DNA of 64,000 bases from the NCBI GenBank assembly GCA_016124675.1, contig WGNG01000009.1:62001-126000 (forward strand). The letters run 5' to 3'. The notes beneath the pieces are model-generated. The model was not told the origin of the DNA. It did no database searches and worked only from the letters and a program-made list of their open reading frames with translations. The stretch's first letter is position 1; every line of letters begins with the position of its first letter. This document shows, piece after piece, positions 1 to 8,026 of this stretch. This DNA is from Alphaproteobacteria bacterium. GTDB taxonomy: Bacteria > Pseudomonadota > Alphaproteobacteria > Caulobacterales > Maricaulaceae. Made by a program: the position numbers and the translations under genes.

Positions 1-1231
1 TCGGGCTGGTGGGATCATCCTCGGCGGCCGGATTGGTCACGTCATTGGCGCCGATGACGAAGGCCACATCCGCCGTGGCGAATTCGGCGTTGATGTCTTC
101 CAGCTCGAACACCTCGTCATACGGCGCCTGGGCCTCGGCCAGCAGCACGTTCATATGCCCCGGCATACGGCCCGCCACCGGGTGGATCGCGTAAGAGATG
201 TCAACGCCTTCGGCCTTGAGGGTGTCGGCCATTTCCTTCAGGGCGTGCTGGGCCTGCGCCACCGCCATGCCATAGCCTGGCACGATGATGACCTTGCCGG
301 CGTTCTTCATGATGAAGGCCGCGTCCTCGGCCGAGCCCAGCTTCACCGCGCGGTCCACCTGGCCGTGAGCGCCGGCGGAGGCGGCGTCGGCGCCAAAGCC
401 GCCCAGGATCACCGAGATGAAGGACCGGTTCATGCCCTTGCACATGATGTAGGACAGGATGGCGCCTGACGAGCCCACCAGCGCGCCCGTGATCAGAAGG
501 GCGGTGTTCTCAAGGGTAAAGCCGAGCGCCGCCGCGGCCCAGCCCGAATAGGAGTTGAGCATGGACACGACCACCGGCATGTCGGCGCCGCCAATCGGGA
601 TGATCAGAAGCACGCCCAGCACCAGCGCGATCACCGTGATGATCCAGAACGCCGTCTTGTTGTCGCCGCCGCTGGCGGTCAGGAAAACAATGAAGACTGC
701 CGCGGCGACGCCAAGACCGAGATTGAGCCAGTGCTGTCCCTTGAACACGATAGGCGCGCCGCTCATCAGGCCTTGCAGCTTCATGAAGGCGACGACCGAG
801 CCGGAGAAGGTGATCGCGCCGATGGCCACGCCGATGGCCAGCTCCACCAGAGACAGCGCCTTGAGCCCGCCGTCCGGCGCGGAAATCCCGAACGCCTTGG
901 GCTCGTACAGGGCCGCAGCCGCCACCAGCACGGCGGTGAGACCGACCAGCGAGTGGAAGCCTGCCACAAGCTGGGGCATGTCGGTCATGGCGATCCGGCG
1001 CGCGATCACCGCGCCAATGCCGCCGCCGACGATCACCGCGCCCAGAATGAGGAGGATGGCGAGCCCGTTGAGTTCGACAACCCAAAGCGTGGTCCCGACC
1101 GCCACGGCCATGCCGGCCATGCCCAGATAATTGCCCTGACGCGAGGTCTCCGGGCTCGAAAGGCCCCGCAGCGCCATGATGAACAGAATCCCGGAGACGA
1201 GATACAGAAGGGCGGCGAAATCAGCACTCAT
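1..1231 (-). CDS. pntB: NAD(P) transhydrogenase subunit beta, C-terminus cut by window edge
   Basis: Beta subunit of the proton-translocating NAD(P)+ transhydrogenase, which couples hydride transfer from NADH to NADP+ with proton entry across the inner membrane. The 410 codons visible run from ATG at 1231 off the left edge; the family is about 460 residues, so only the end is missing. The N-terminal half is a series of glycine- and alanine-rich membrane helices, and the C-terminal part begins the NADP-binding domain (motif VIVPGYGMAVAQAQ, then AGRMPGHMNVLLAEA). Upstream, GGAG lies nine bases before the ATG, inside the end of the HEPN gene, which overlaps this start by 11 bases, so translation is probably coupled to that gene. 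Identity is certain from the motifs. Confidence 0.96.
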   Translation of the reverse strand, partial: MSADFAALLYLVSGILFIMALRGLSSPETSRQGNYLGMAGMAVAVGTTLWVVELNGLAILLILGAVIVGGGIGAVIARRIAMTDMPQLVAGFHSLVGLTAVLVAAAALYEPKAFGISAPDGGLKALSLVELAIGVAIGAITFSGSVVAFMKLQGLMSGAPIVFKGQHWLNLGLGVAAAVFIVFLTASGGDNKTAFWIITVIALVLGVLLIIPIGGADMPVVVSMLNSYSGWAAAALGFTLENTALLITGALVGSSGAILSYIMCKGMNRSFISVILGGFGADAASAGAHGQVDRAVKLGSAEDAAFIMKNAGKVIIVPGYGMAVAQAQHALKEMADTLKAEGVDISYAIHPVAGRMPGHMNVLLAEAQAPYDEVFELEDINAEFATADVAFVIGANDVTNPAAEDDPTSP

Positions 1232-1572
1232 CCGGACGGTCTCCAATCGCGCGCTCGAAGCGCTCACACAGGGTTGGCAGGTGATCGCGGACCGTCGAAA
1301 CCAGCATGCCGGCGTCGACAGCGTGATAACCATGGATAATTCTGTTGCGCATGGCGATGATCTGGCTCCATGCGATGAACGGCATTGCCGCCTGATCTGC
1401 TTGCGGGACCCGGTTCGCCGCTTCCCCGATCAACTCGACGGCCCGGCAGACAGCGTAGGCTTTTTCCCTTGTTCCCAGCCAATTGCGCCGCGTCAAGTTC
1501 TCCAGGGAAGCCCAAAGCGTCGCATGCGAAAGTGAGCATATCTTTCAGATGATTTGGGGCCTTGGATTCCAT
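1221..1572 (-). pseudogene. HepT-like HEPN (DUF86) toxin gene with an internal frameshift
   Basis: HepT proteins are HEPN-domain RNases or RNase-like toxins, normally paired with an MNT nucleotidyltransferase antitoxin. The N-terminus typical of the family (MESKAPNHLKDML, then ALGFPGEL) is read from ATG 1572. The rest (AVELIGEAANRV, then the RNRIIHGY motif matching the catalytic RX4HXY) is read in another frame ending at 1221. The two join near 1470-1480 at a GGG/AAAAA run, where one extra base breaks the gene. The downstream part could alternatively start at TTG 1496 (91 residues). No intact antitoxin gene is present; only a 19-codon open frame starting near 1639 lies between pntAB and this gene. 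It sits inside the pnt operon and overlaps the pntB start. It may be a true pseudogene, a sequencing error, or a gene rescued by slippage. Confidence 0.75.
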
Positions 1573-1656
1573 CAAGCCGCTACCAGCTGCGGATCGCATC
1601 CAGCACCTGAGCGAGAGAAATATCGGCGCCGTGCGTCATGGCTGGCTTGATGCTCC

Positions 1657-1986
1657 TCAATCCGGACGGCCTGGCTTGGCCGGACGTTCCTTCTTCTTGT
1701 ACATCGCCAGCATGCGTTGGGTGACGAGGAAGCCGCCAAAAATGTTGATGCTGGCCAGCAGCACGCCGAGCACGCCGAGCCCCTTGGCGAACTGGGCGCC
1801 TTCGCCGGCGGCGGCGGCCGCCGCCGCGATCAGCGCGCCGACGATGATCACCGACGATATCGCGTTGGTCACGCTCATCAGCGGCGTATGCAGGGCCGGG
1901 GTCACCGACCAGACCACATAATAGCCCACGAAAACGGCGAGCACGAAAATCGCCAGGCGGAAGACGTTGGGATCGACTGCGTCCAT
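1657..1986 (-). CDS. pntAB: NAD(P) transhydrogenase subunit alpha part 2
   Basis: A 109-residue integral membrane subunit of the split-alpha transhydrogenase found in alphaproteobacteria. It supplies the alpha-side helices of the proton channel, while PntAA carries the NAD(H) domain. Three hydrophobic segments are visible (about residues 10-27, 42-60 and 70-90). The [18 protein letters not shown] stretch is the family signature, and the tail [13 protein letters not shown] is basic. It starts at ATG 1986 and follows the 29-aa peptide gene by 28 bases. A HEPN gene separates it from pntB, which normally follows directly. Identification is secure. Confidence 0.95.
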   Translation of the reverse strand: MDAVDPNVFRLAIFVLAVFVGYYVVWSVTPALHTPLMSVTNAISSVIIVGALIAAAAAAAGEGAQFAKGLGVLGVLLASINIFGGFLVTQRMLAMYKKKERPAKPGRPD

Positions 1987-2014
1987 GTCAGGCTCCGTAA
2001 GGCGGCGGCGGGGT

Positions 2015-2104
2015 CTAGCCCGCGATGAAGGCGGCGGCGGCGAAGGCGCTGAGCGTGACGATGGCCGTCACGGCGATGGCGATCTGGATGATGCGGCGTT
2101 TCAT
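2015..2104 (-). CDS. 29-aa single-pass membrane peptide inside the pnt operon
   Basis: A short open frame from ATG 2104 to TAG at 2015. It begins MKRRIIQ and continues as one uninterrupted hydrophobic stretch rich in Ile, Ala and Val, as expected for a single transmembrane helix with a positive N-terminus. Its ATG overlaps the pntAA stop (ATGA), the classical arrangement for translational coupling, which supports real expression. I do not recognise a family. By position it could be an accessory subunit or assembly factor of the transhydrogenase, but that is inference only. A chance open frame is possible given its length. Confidence 0.5.
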   Translation of the reverse strand: MKRRIIQIAIAVTAIVTLSAFAAAAFIAG

Positions 2105-3234
2105 GACTGGCTTCCTGTGAGGGTGGGATGGATGATCTCGCCATCCCGGGTCAGCGCCATGCCCTTGATGATGTCGTCGTCCCAGTGGGGGCTGAGCGCA
2201 CCGTCTTCGCCGCGCACAAGCGGGAAGAGATTGACCAGGTTGCGCGCCAGCAGGTTCGAGGAATCGGCGGCCAGGCGCGAGGGCAGATCGCCATAGCCGG
2301 CGATCTTCACGCCGTTGTGGATGACCAGCTCGCCCGATTTTGTCAGCTCGCAATTGCCGCCATTGGCCGCCGCGATGTCGATGATCACCGATCCCGGCTT
2401 CATGGTGTCCACCATCGCCCTGGTCAGCAGGCGCGGCGCCGGACGTCCCGGGATCAGCGCCGTGGTGATGATCACGTCCTGCTTGAGGATGTGCGCGGCG
2501 ACGAGCTCGGCCTGCTTGGCCTTGTACGCGTCGCTCATTTCCTTGGCGTAGCCGCCGGCGGTTTCGGCGGCCTTGAACTCGTCATCCTCGACGGCGACGA
2601 ACTTGGCGCCCAGCGAGGCGACCTGTTCCTTGGCCGCCGGGCGCACATCGGTCGCCGTGACGATGGCGCCGAGGCGCCGGGCCGTGGCGATCGCCTGCAG
2701 GCCCGCCACGCCGACGCCCATCACGAAGACGCGCGCCGCCGCAATGGTGCCGGCCGCCGTCATCATCATCGGGAAGGCGCGCCCGTAGAGCGTGGCGGCC
2801 TCCACGACGGCGCGGTAGCCTGCGAGGTTGGACTGCGACGACAGCGCGTCCATGGACTGGGCGCGTGTGATGCGCGGCGTGAACTCCATGGCCAGCACAT
2901 TGACGCCCGCCTTGGCGCAGGCGCCGGCGAAGTCGACGGCGCCATGAGGCTCGAACAGCCCGACCATCACCGCGCCCCGTCTGAGCCCGGCAATCACGTT
3001 CGCATCCGGCCGGCGCACGCAGAACAGCACGTCGGCGTCCTTGACGATCTGGCCGCGTGCGCCCGTGCTGGCGCCCGCAGCCTCATACGCGGCGTCAGCG
3101 AAATCGGCGCGCGCCCCGGCGCCCGCCTCCACCAACACGTCCGCGCCCGTCTTGACGAGCGCTTTGACGCTATCAGGCGTGGCGGCCACGCGGGTCTCGC
3201 CCGGATGGGTTTCGGCAAGGATGGCGACTCGCAT
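2101..3234 (-). CDS. pntAA: NAD(P) transhydrogenase subunit alpha part 1
   Basis: A 377-residue soluble NAD(H)-binding subunit (domain I) of transhydrogenase, related to alanine dehydrogenase. It starts MRVAILAETHPGETRVAATP, which is characteristic of the family, and carries the dinucleotide-binding glycine motif VMGVGVAGLQAIATARRLGA around residue 170 and the loop SVIIDIAAANGGNCE later. Its length matches the roughly 380 residues of split alpha-1 subunits. It is the first pnt gene of the minus-strand operon, and its stop overlaps the start of the 29-aa membrane peptide. The alternative assignment, alanine dehydrogenase, is excluded by the downstream pntAB and pntB. Confidence 0.96.
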   Translation of the reverse strand: MRVAILAETHPGETRVAATPDSVKALVKTGADVLVEAGAGARADFADAAYEAAGASTGARGQIVKDADVLFCVRRPDANVIAGLRRGAVMVGLFEPHGAVDFAGACAKAGVNVLAMEFTPRITRAQSMDALSSQSNLAGYRAVVEAATLYGRAFPMMMTAAGTIAAARVFVMGVGVAGLQAIATARRLGAIVTATDVRPAAKEQVASLGAKFVAVEDDEFKAAETAGGYAKEMSDAYKAKQAELVAAHILKQDVIITTALIPGRPAPRLLTRAMVDTMKPGSVIIDIAAANGGNCELTKSGELVIHNGVKIAGYGDLPSRLAADSSNLLARNLVNLFPLVRGEDGALSPHWDDDIIKGMALTRDGEIIHPTLTGSQS

Positions 3235-3325
3235 GCAAATCCCTTGGATGGCGCAGCTTTGGCTTGAGGCCCAAGCATGCGCGACTCGGCTGGAAAGGCA
3301 ATTGATTTCTGGCCGGCGGAACGGC

Positions 3326-3622
3326 TCAGGCGCTGGCGAGCAGCATCACCATGGCGCCGGAGATCAGGGCGGTGACCGCTAGCACGCCCAGCGAGGCCCA
3401 GTAACGCGGGCCCTGCTTGAGCACGACCCCGGTCAGCCCGCCGGTGATCAGCGCCACGATGAGGGCGGTGATCCAGCTCATGCCGGCGCCGAACACCAGG
3501 GTGAGGTAGAGAACGATCAGGCCGAGAAGCGCCGAGACGAACACCGACACCGCCATTACGGCGTCATAGGTCATCTTGTGATGGGAGATGTCCATCTGTC
3601 CGCGGTTATAGTCTTCAGCCAT
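3326..3622 (-). CDS. aa3-type cytochrome c oxidase subunit IV
   Basis: A 98-residue protein of the small bacterial aa3-oxidase subunit IV family. The N-terminal segment MAEDYNRGQMDISHHKMTYD carries the family's conserved MDIS...K.T(Y/F)D signature ahead of three predicted membrane helices (about residues 24-45, 50-66 and 74-96). ATG 3622 was chosen because AAGGA lies just upstream and the signature starts there; the frame remains open further upstream without family similarity. The other oxidase genes are not in this window. It precedes pntAA by about 90 bases on the same strand, so both may be transcribed together. Confidence 0.85.
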   Translation of the reverse strand: MAEDYNRGQMDISHHKMTYDAVMAVSVFVSALLGLIVLYLTLVFGAGMSWITALIVALITGGLTGVVLKQGPRYWASLGVLAVTALISGAMVMLLASA

Positions 3623-3729
3623 CGTCACAGTCCTTGTCCGGAAAAGGCCTTGAGGCGCGCTCGCCCCTCTCCCGGGCGCCTCTAGCATGGCCGTGCGCCT
3701 GCGCCAAGGCGGCACGCGCGGCAGGGGCC

Positions 3730-4653
3730 TCAGCGCGGGGCCCAGCCCTCGATCAGCGCATCGAGGGCCGCGACGACGGCGATCGGGTCGTCAAGGATAA
3801 GATGGTGACGCGCACGCGGCACGGTGACAAAGGGCGAGGCGGTGAACACCGAGCGCATATAGGCCCACGTCTCGGCGTTCATCAGATCGGAGCGCTCGCC
3901 GCGCACAAACGCCAGCGGACAGCCCAGCGCCGCTGCCGCGGCCTCGGGATCGCGGCGCTGATAGGTGAGCTTTGCCCACAGATCGGGATCGAACCACCAG
4001 GTCCAGCCGCCCTCGGCGTCGCGCAGCGAACCGCGCGCCACATGGTCCACCAGCCACACATTCTCGCAGGGCTGGGCGGGCAGCAGCCGGAATCGCGCCA
4101 GCGCGGCCGCCAGGTCAGGATAGACCTTGCCGCCCCGGCGCGGCGGCGACCCCTCGCGCTGTTTTTCCGGTTTGCGGATCGGGCTGTCGAGGATGATCGC
4201 GGCGCGCAGATCGGCCCCGAACGTGGTCGCGGCCTGCAGCGTCACGAACCCGCCGAAGGAATGGCCGACAAATATGGGCTTGCCGCCTTCGAACGCACCG
4301 GCGTCTCCAGCCGCCGCGCGCATGTCGGCGGCGTGACCGGCCATGGCGTAGACCTCGCGCCAGCCGCTCTGGCCCATGCCGGACAGATCCGGCGCGATCA
4401 CACGGCGTCCGGGCGCCGCCAGAAACGGCCCCAGCGCATCCCACCAGCCCTTGTGCGCCGTGCCGCCATGGATCAGCACCAGGGCGGGATCGCCGCGCCG
4501 CCCCCAGGCTTTCCAGACCAGCCGCACGCCGTCGCGCTTCACCGCGCCCGCCTCGAACGGAACCGCCAGCGCATCACCAAACCAGTCCGGCGCAGGCACA
4601 GGCGCACCGGCGAATTGCGCCAGCGGCGGAGGCAGGGGGGCGGGTTCGGTCAT
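3730..4653 (-). CDS. alpha/beta hydrolase
   Basis: A 307-residue alpha/beta-hydrolase fold enzyme. The oxyanion-hole motif LVLIHGGTAHKGWWD is near residue 60 and the nucleophile elbow GHSFGGF near residue 133. A late His in the ARHHLILDDP segment fits the catalytic triad. The middle third contains a cap-like insertion with many Trp and Arg residues. No signal peptide is visible, so it should be cytoplasmic. The substrate cannot be read from the sequence; epoxide hydrolase, haloperoxidase-like and carboxylesterase activities are all possible. It stands alone on the minus strand, divergent from tacA. Confidence 0.85.
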   Translation of the reverse strand: MTEPAPLPPPLAQFAGAPVPAPDWFGDALAVPFEAGAVKRDGVRLVWKAWGRRGDPALVLIHGGTAHKGWWDALGPFLAAPGRRVIAPDLSGMGQSGWREVYAMAGHAADMRAAAGDAGAFEGGKPIFVGHSFGGFVTLQAATTFGADLRAAIILDSPIRKPEKQREGSPPRRGGKVYPDLAAALARFRLLPAQPCENVWLVDHVARGSLRDAEGGWTWWFDPDLWAKLTYQRRDPEAAAAALGCPLAFVRGERSDLMNAETWAYMRSVFTASPFVTVPRARHHLILDDPIAVVAALDALIEGWAPR

Positions 4654-4754
4654 GGGTGTGGGAGCCTGAAAATTATGACGGGAAACAAGCAGAAGGGTTA
4701 GCCCTCGTGCTGCGGCGCGTCAAATACAAGTCCGGAAACGCTGGCAGCCCCCCG

Positions 4755-4769
4755 CTAACCCTTTCTTTA
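4755..4769. promoter_or_regulatory. candidate CtrA-box-like site upstream of tacA
   Basis: CTAA, seven bases, then TTTA: one mismatch in each half of the CtrA consensus TTAA-N7-TTAA. It lies 167 bases upstream of the tacA ATG in a locally AT-richer part of the intergenic region. In Caulobacter, tacA is a direct CtrA target, which is why this degenerate match is listed. Sequence support alone is weak. Confidence 0.3.
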
Positions 4770-4935
4770 CCCTAACCAAATCTCACCGCGCCTTACACGT
4801 GATCTTTACCGGGCATGTCCCATAACGGTGCGCATCAAGACGGGAGGCGGCCGCGGGGCCGGGACGGGGAACACCCTGGCCGGCTCCGCAGCAGAAGCCG
4901 CCCCCAGTGGATGGGACCGAAAGGGCTTGGGTGTA

Positions 4936-6417
4936 ATGGCGAAGACCGTACTGGTCGTCGATGACGATCCGACCCAGCGCCGCCTGATGCAGGCGGTGCT
5001 GGAGAAGCAGGGCCATGTGTTCCAGGGCGCGCATGACGGCGATTCCGGCCTCGCCGCCGTCAAGCGCGGCGGGATCGACGTGGTCATGCTCGACATGATC
5101 ATGCCCGGCATGGACGGGGTGGAGACCCTGGAGGCGATCAAGGCGCGCGAGCCGGATCTGCCCGTCATCATGCTCACCGCCCAGGGCGGCATCGAGACCG
5201 TGGTCAAGGCCATGCGCGCCGGCGCGGTTGACTTCTTTGTCAAGCCCGCGAGCCCGGAGCGCATCGCCGTGTCACTGCGCAACGCCCTGAAGGTGAGGGA
5301 TCTGTCGGGCGAAGTGGCGCGCCTGACAAAAACCCGCTCCGGCCAGCTGGGCTTTGCCGACATGATCGCCGGCGCCCCGGCCATGCGCCAGGTGGTGCGG
5401 CTGGGCGAGCGCGCGGCCAAATCCAACATCCCGATCCTGGTCACCGGCGAAAGCGGCGTCGGCAAGGAATTGGTGGCGCGCTCCATCGCGGCGGCGTCCG
5501 ACCGGGCGGGCCGCCCCTTCGTGGCGGTCAATTGCGGGGCGATCCCTGAAAACCTGGTGGAATCCACCCTGTTCGGTCACGAGAAGGGATCGTTCACCGG
5601 CGCCGTGTCCAAGCATCTGGGCAAATTCCAGGAGGCCGATGGCGGCACGCTCTTCCTGGACGAAATCGGCGAGCTGCCGCTCGACATGCAGGTCAAGCTC
5701 CTGCGCGCCCTGCAGGAAGGCGAGGTCGATCCGGTCGGCTCGCGCCGCCCGGTCAAGGTGGATGTGCGCATCGTCTCGGCGACCAATCGCGACCTGGCCG
5801 AACAGGTCAAGACCGGCGCTTTCCGCGAGGATTTGTTTTACCGGCTCAATGTCTTTCCCATCGAGGTGCCGTCTTTGGCCCGGCGCCGCGAAGACATTCC
5901 GGCGCTGGTGCGCCATTTCATCGCCCGCTTCAATGCACAGGAAGGCAAATGCGTGCTCGACGCCACCGGCGATACCATGGACCTGCTCGCCCGGCACGAA
6001 TGGAGAGGCAATGTGCGCCAGCTTGAGAACGCCGTGTTCCGCGCCGTGGTGCTCAGCGACGGGGATTATCTCACGCCGGAGGACTTCCCGCAGATCTCCG
6101 GGCTGACGCCCACCCTGCGCGACGCCGAGCCTGCGCCGGCGGCGCCCCCCGCCCCGGCCCCGCAGGCGCGTGTGGAGACGCTTGACGCCGCCTCGCCGCC
6201 GGCCGAGGACGATGCGCTGCGCGTCGACATACTCGACGCGGGCGGTCACCTGCGCTCGCTGGAAGCGATTGAACGCGATCTGATCGCCTTTGCCATCGAG
6301 ACCTATTCGGGGCGCATGGCCGAGGTCGCCCGGCGCCTGGGCGTGGGACGCTCGACCCTCTATCGCAAGGTGCGCGAATACGACCTCGCCGTCGATGATT
6401 TCCGCGAAGCAGGATGA
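4936..6417 (+). CDS. tacA: sigma-54-dependent response regulator, TacA-like
   Basis: A 493-residue NtrC-family activator. A receiver domain (residues 1-120) has phosphoacceptor Asp53 and Lys103. The AAA+ sigma-54 interaction domain runs from about 140 to 385, with Walker A GESGVGKE at 171-178 and the sigma-54 contact loop GSFTGA at 218-223 (Ser in place of the usual Ala). After a proline-rich linker, a Fis-type helix-turn-helix ends the protein (VARRLGVGRSTLYRKVREY). Length and the start MAKTVLVVDDDPTQRRLMQ closely resemble Caulobacter TacA, which is phosphorylated through ShkA/ShpA and drives stalk genes such as staR. ATG 4936 was chosen because family similarity begins there, although the frame is open upstream to 4828. 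No kinase gene is adjacent. Confidence 0.85.
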   Translation: MAKTVLVVDDDPTQRRLMQAVLEKQGHVFQGAHDGDSGLAAVKRGGIDVVMLDMIMPGMDGVETLEAIKAREPDLPVIMLTAQGGIETVVKAMRAGAVDFFVKPASPERIAVSLRNALKVRDLSGEVARLTKTRSGQLGFADMIAGAPAMRQVVRLGERAAKSNIPILVTGESGVGKELVARSIAAASDRAGRPFVAVNCGAIPENLVESTLFGHEKGSFTGAVSKHLGKFQEADGGTLFLDEIGELPLDMQVKLLRALQEGEVDPVGSRRPVKVDVRIVSATNRDLAEQVKTGAFREDLFYRLNVFPIEVPSLARRREDIPALVRHFIARFNAQEGKCVLDATGDTMDLLARHEWRGNVRQLENAVFRAVVLSDGDYLTPEDFPQISGLTPTLRDAEPAPAAPPAPAPQARVETLDAASPPAEDDALRVDILDAGGHLRSLEAIERDLIAFAIETYSGRMAEVARRLGVGRSTLYRKVREYDLAVDDFREAG

Positions 6418-6424
6418 GCCTGGC

Positions 6425-6453
6425 GGGCGCCGGGCCGGATCAGTCCGGCGCCC
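6425..6453. terminator. hairpin between convergent tacA and ASCH genes
   Basis: A nine-base-pair GC stem (GGGCGCCGG / CCGGCGCCC) with an 11-base loop just after the tacA stop. It overlaps the last codons of the convergent ASCH gene. There is no T-run on either side, so it may act as a 3'-end stabiliser or a weak terminator. Confidence 0.4.
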
Positions 6454-6904
6454 AGACCCGCTCGAAGCGTTCACAGACCACGGCCAGATCATCTGAATAG
6501 TCAAATCCGTGACGGTCAGCTTCCCGCCGCCAGAACGCGCGGTGGGCGTCGAGCCACCAGGCCAGGGTCTTGTCGCCCTCGCCTTCGGCCAGGGCGAAAT
6601 CGGCGGTCACCTCGCTCACCCGGCAGATATCGACGCGAAGGGTCCGGATGACGCAGACCGGCTCGCCCGCGCCGTCGAGGATCAGCGCCAGATCGCCCGG
6701 CCTTGGCCGGGTCTCGTCGTCATACCAGCGGTCCAGCGAGGCGGAGGCGCGCTTGTCTCCCGCCATCACCAGCGCGGCGAGATCATCCTGCATGTCCGGA
6801 TTATCGCCGAAGGCGTCCACAAAGCGCGGGCCATCGGCGTCGCAACCGGTGGCGGCCCGGAAACGCGTCCAGAATGCGTGTTGCCCTGGGGTCAGCTTCA
6901 TCAT
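6440..6904 (-). CDS. ASCH domain protein
   Basis: A 154-residue ASCH-fold protein (PUA-related, predicted RNA or nucleotide binding). The family motif GDKRASASLDRWYDDE lies around residues 49-64, followed by a PGDLALILDGAGEPVCVIRT beta segment and a C-terminal stretch GEGDKTLAWWLDAHRAFWRRE typical of this subgroup. Some members are amidohydrolases acting on N4-acetylcytidine (YqfB type), but that family is shorter, so I leave the activity open. It ends against tacA and starts just after the HxlR gene on the same strand, with only a five-base gap, suggesting co-transcription. Confidence 0.8.
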   Translation of the reverse strand: MMKLTPGQHAFWTRFRAATGCDADGPRFVDAFGDNPDMQDDLAALVMAGDKRASASLDRWYDDETRPRPGDLALILDGAGEPVCVIRTLRVDICRVSEVTADFALAEGEGDKTLAWWLDAHRAFWRREADRHGFDYSDDLAVVCERFERVWAPD

Positions 6905-6909
6905 CCCGA

Positions 6910-7572
6910 TCAGCCTGTCTTGGCTCTTGCCGGCAGCGGAAACAGCGTGGCGAAACGCTGCGCCAGTGCGCTATCGCCTTCAACTGACAGGCCCGCCCCG
7001 CGCACCGCGTCCAGCGTCATGGCGCCATAGACCAGCCCCGCCACCAGGTTCGGGTCGCCCGACAGGGTGAAGGCGGGCTGCGCGGCTTCGCCCATCGCGA
7101 TATCCAGCTGCGAATCCTTGATGCGCACCCGATGGGGCACGCCATCGAGCACCAGCGCGGCTTCGACATCGAGGCCGGCGGCGCGCTCTGCGTTGAACAT
7201 CGTCCGGAACGACAGCATCACTGACGCCGCGCTCATCGGCTTGCCCGGCGCGAGCGTCGGCGATTGCGCCGCCCAGCGGCCGAGACCCTTGATCAGCGGC
7301 TCCAGCGCCGCGCCCCATGGGGTGAGCGCATAGACTTGCGACGCCGCGGGCGGCGGCAGCTTGCGGCGCACGAGGATGTGACCCGCCTCCAGCTCCGCAA
7401 GGCGCGTGGTCAGGATATTCGTGCTGATGCCGCACAGCGCGGCTTTCAGGTCGCTGAACCGCTTGGGTCCGGGGATCAGCTCGCGCACGATCAGCAACGC
7501 CCAGCGCTCGCCGATCAGATCGAGCGCATGAGCCGTCGCACATCCATCCTCATAAGGCTTCTTGCGGGCCAT
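6910..7572 (-). CDS. HxlR-family transcriptional regulator with C-terminal SCP2-like domain
   Basis: A 220-residue regulator. Residues 1-95 form an HxlR winged helix: GCATAHALDLIGERWALLIV and FSDLKAALCGISTNILTTRL are diagnostic, and the early Cys11 is a possible redox or electrophile sensor. The remainder resembles an SCP2-like sterol/lipid carrier fold, a combination seen in other HxlR proteins. It is transcribed away from the DUF1428-VOC pair across a 95-base gap, so control of that pair and autoregulation are likely. The ASCH gene follows directly. Confidence 0.85.
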   Translation of the reverse strand: MARKKPYEDGCATAHALDLIGERWALLIVRELIPGPKRFSDLKAALCGISTNILTTRLAELEAGHILVRRKLPPPAASQVYALTPWGAALEPLIKGLGRWAAQSPTLAPGKPMSAASVMLSFRTMFNAERAAGLDVEAALVLDGVPHRVRIKDSQLDIAMGEAAQPAFTLSGDPNLVAGLVYGAMTLDAVRGAGLSVEGDSALAQRFATLFPLPARAKTG

Positions 7573-7667
7573 GCGCGAGAATTAAGTTGATTCTGCGAAT
7601 TATCCAGTTGCTTTTTTGAACTAGAAAGTCGACCCTCCGCCTCGTTGCAAACCCAGGAGAGATGTTC

Positions 7668-8015
7668 ATGGCCTATGTCGATGGCGTATTGCTGCCGGTC
7701 CCGACTGACAAGAAAGACGAATACCGCGCCCACGCCGAGCGCGCGGCGCAGGTGTTCAAGCGCTACGGCCTGATCTCCAGCACCGAATGCTGGGGCGATG
7801 ATCTGCCTGAAGGCAAGATCAACTCCATGCACACGGCCGTGCTGCGCGAACCCCATGAGAGCGTGGTGCTCAACTGGATGGTCTGGCCCTCCAAGGAGGT
7901 GCGCGACGCCGGCTGGGCGAAAATCATGGACGATCCCGACATGGCTGGCATGGAGATGCCGTTTGACGGCAAGCGCATGATTTTCGGAGGCTTTGAGATT
8001 CTCCTGGAAGTCTGA
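7668..8015 (+). CDS. DUF1428 family protein
   Basis: A 115-residue protein of the DUF1428 family, a dimeric alpha/beta-barrel fold of unknown role. Typical features are MAYVDGVLLPVPTDKKDEYR at the start and the central EVRDAGWAKIMDDPDM segment. ATG 7668 is chosen over ATG 7662 because AGGAGA ends seven bases before it. The gene lies opposite an HxlR regulator and is followed eleven bases later by a VOC protein, suggesting a small detoxification or stress operon under HxlR control. The biochemical activity is unknown. Confidence 0.85.
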   Translation: MAYVDGVLLPVPTDKKDEYRAHAERAAQVFKRYGLISSTECWGDDLPEGKINSMHTAVLREPHESVVLNWMVWPSKEVRDAGWAKIMDDPDMAGMEMPFDGKRMIFGGFEILLEV

Positions 8016-8026
8016 GGGAGGCTGCG

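Noticed and set aside
1460-1490. Programmed -1 frameshifting at the GGGAAAA run in the HEPN gene
   Set aside because: The heptamer matches the slippery pattern in the upstream frame, but the downstream HEPN frame needs +1 (or loss of one base), so classical -1 slippage would not restore it.
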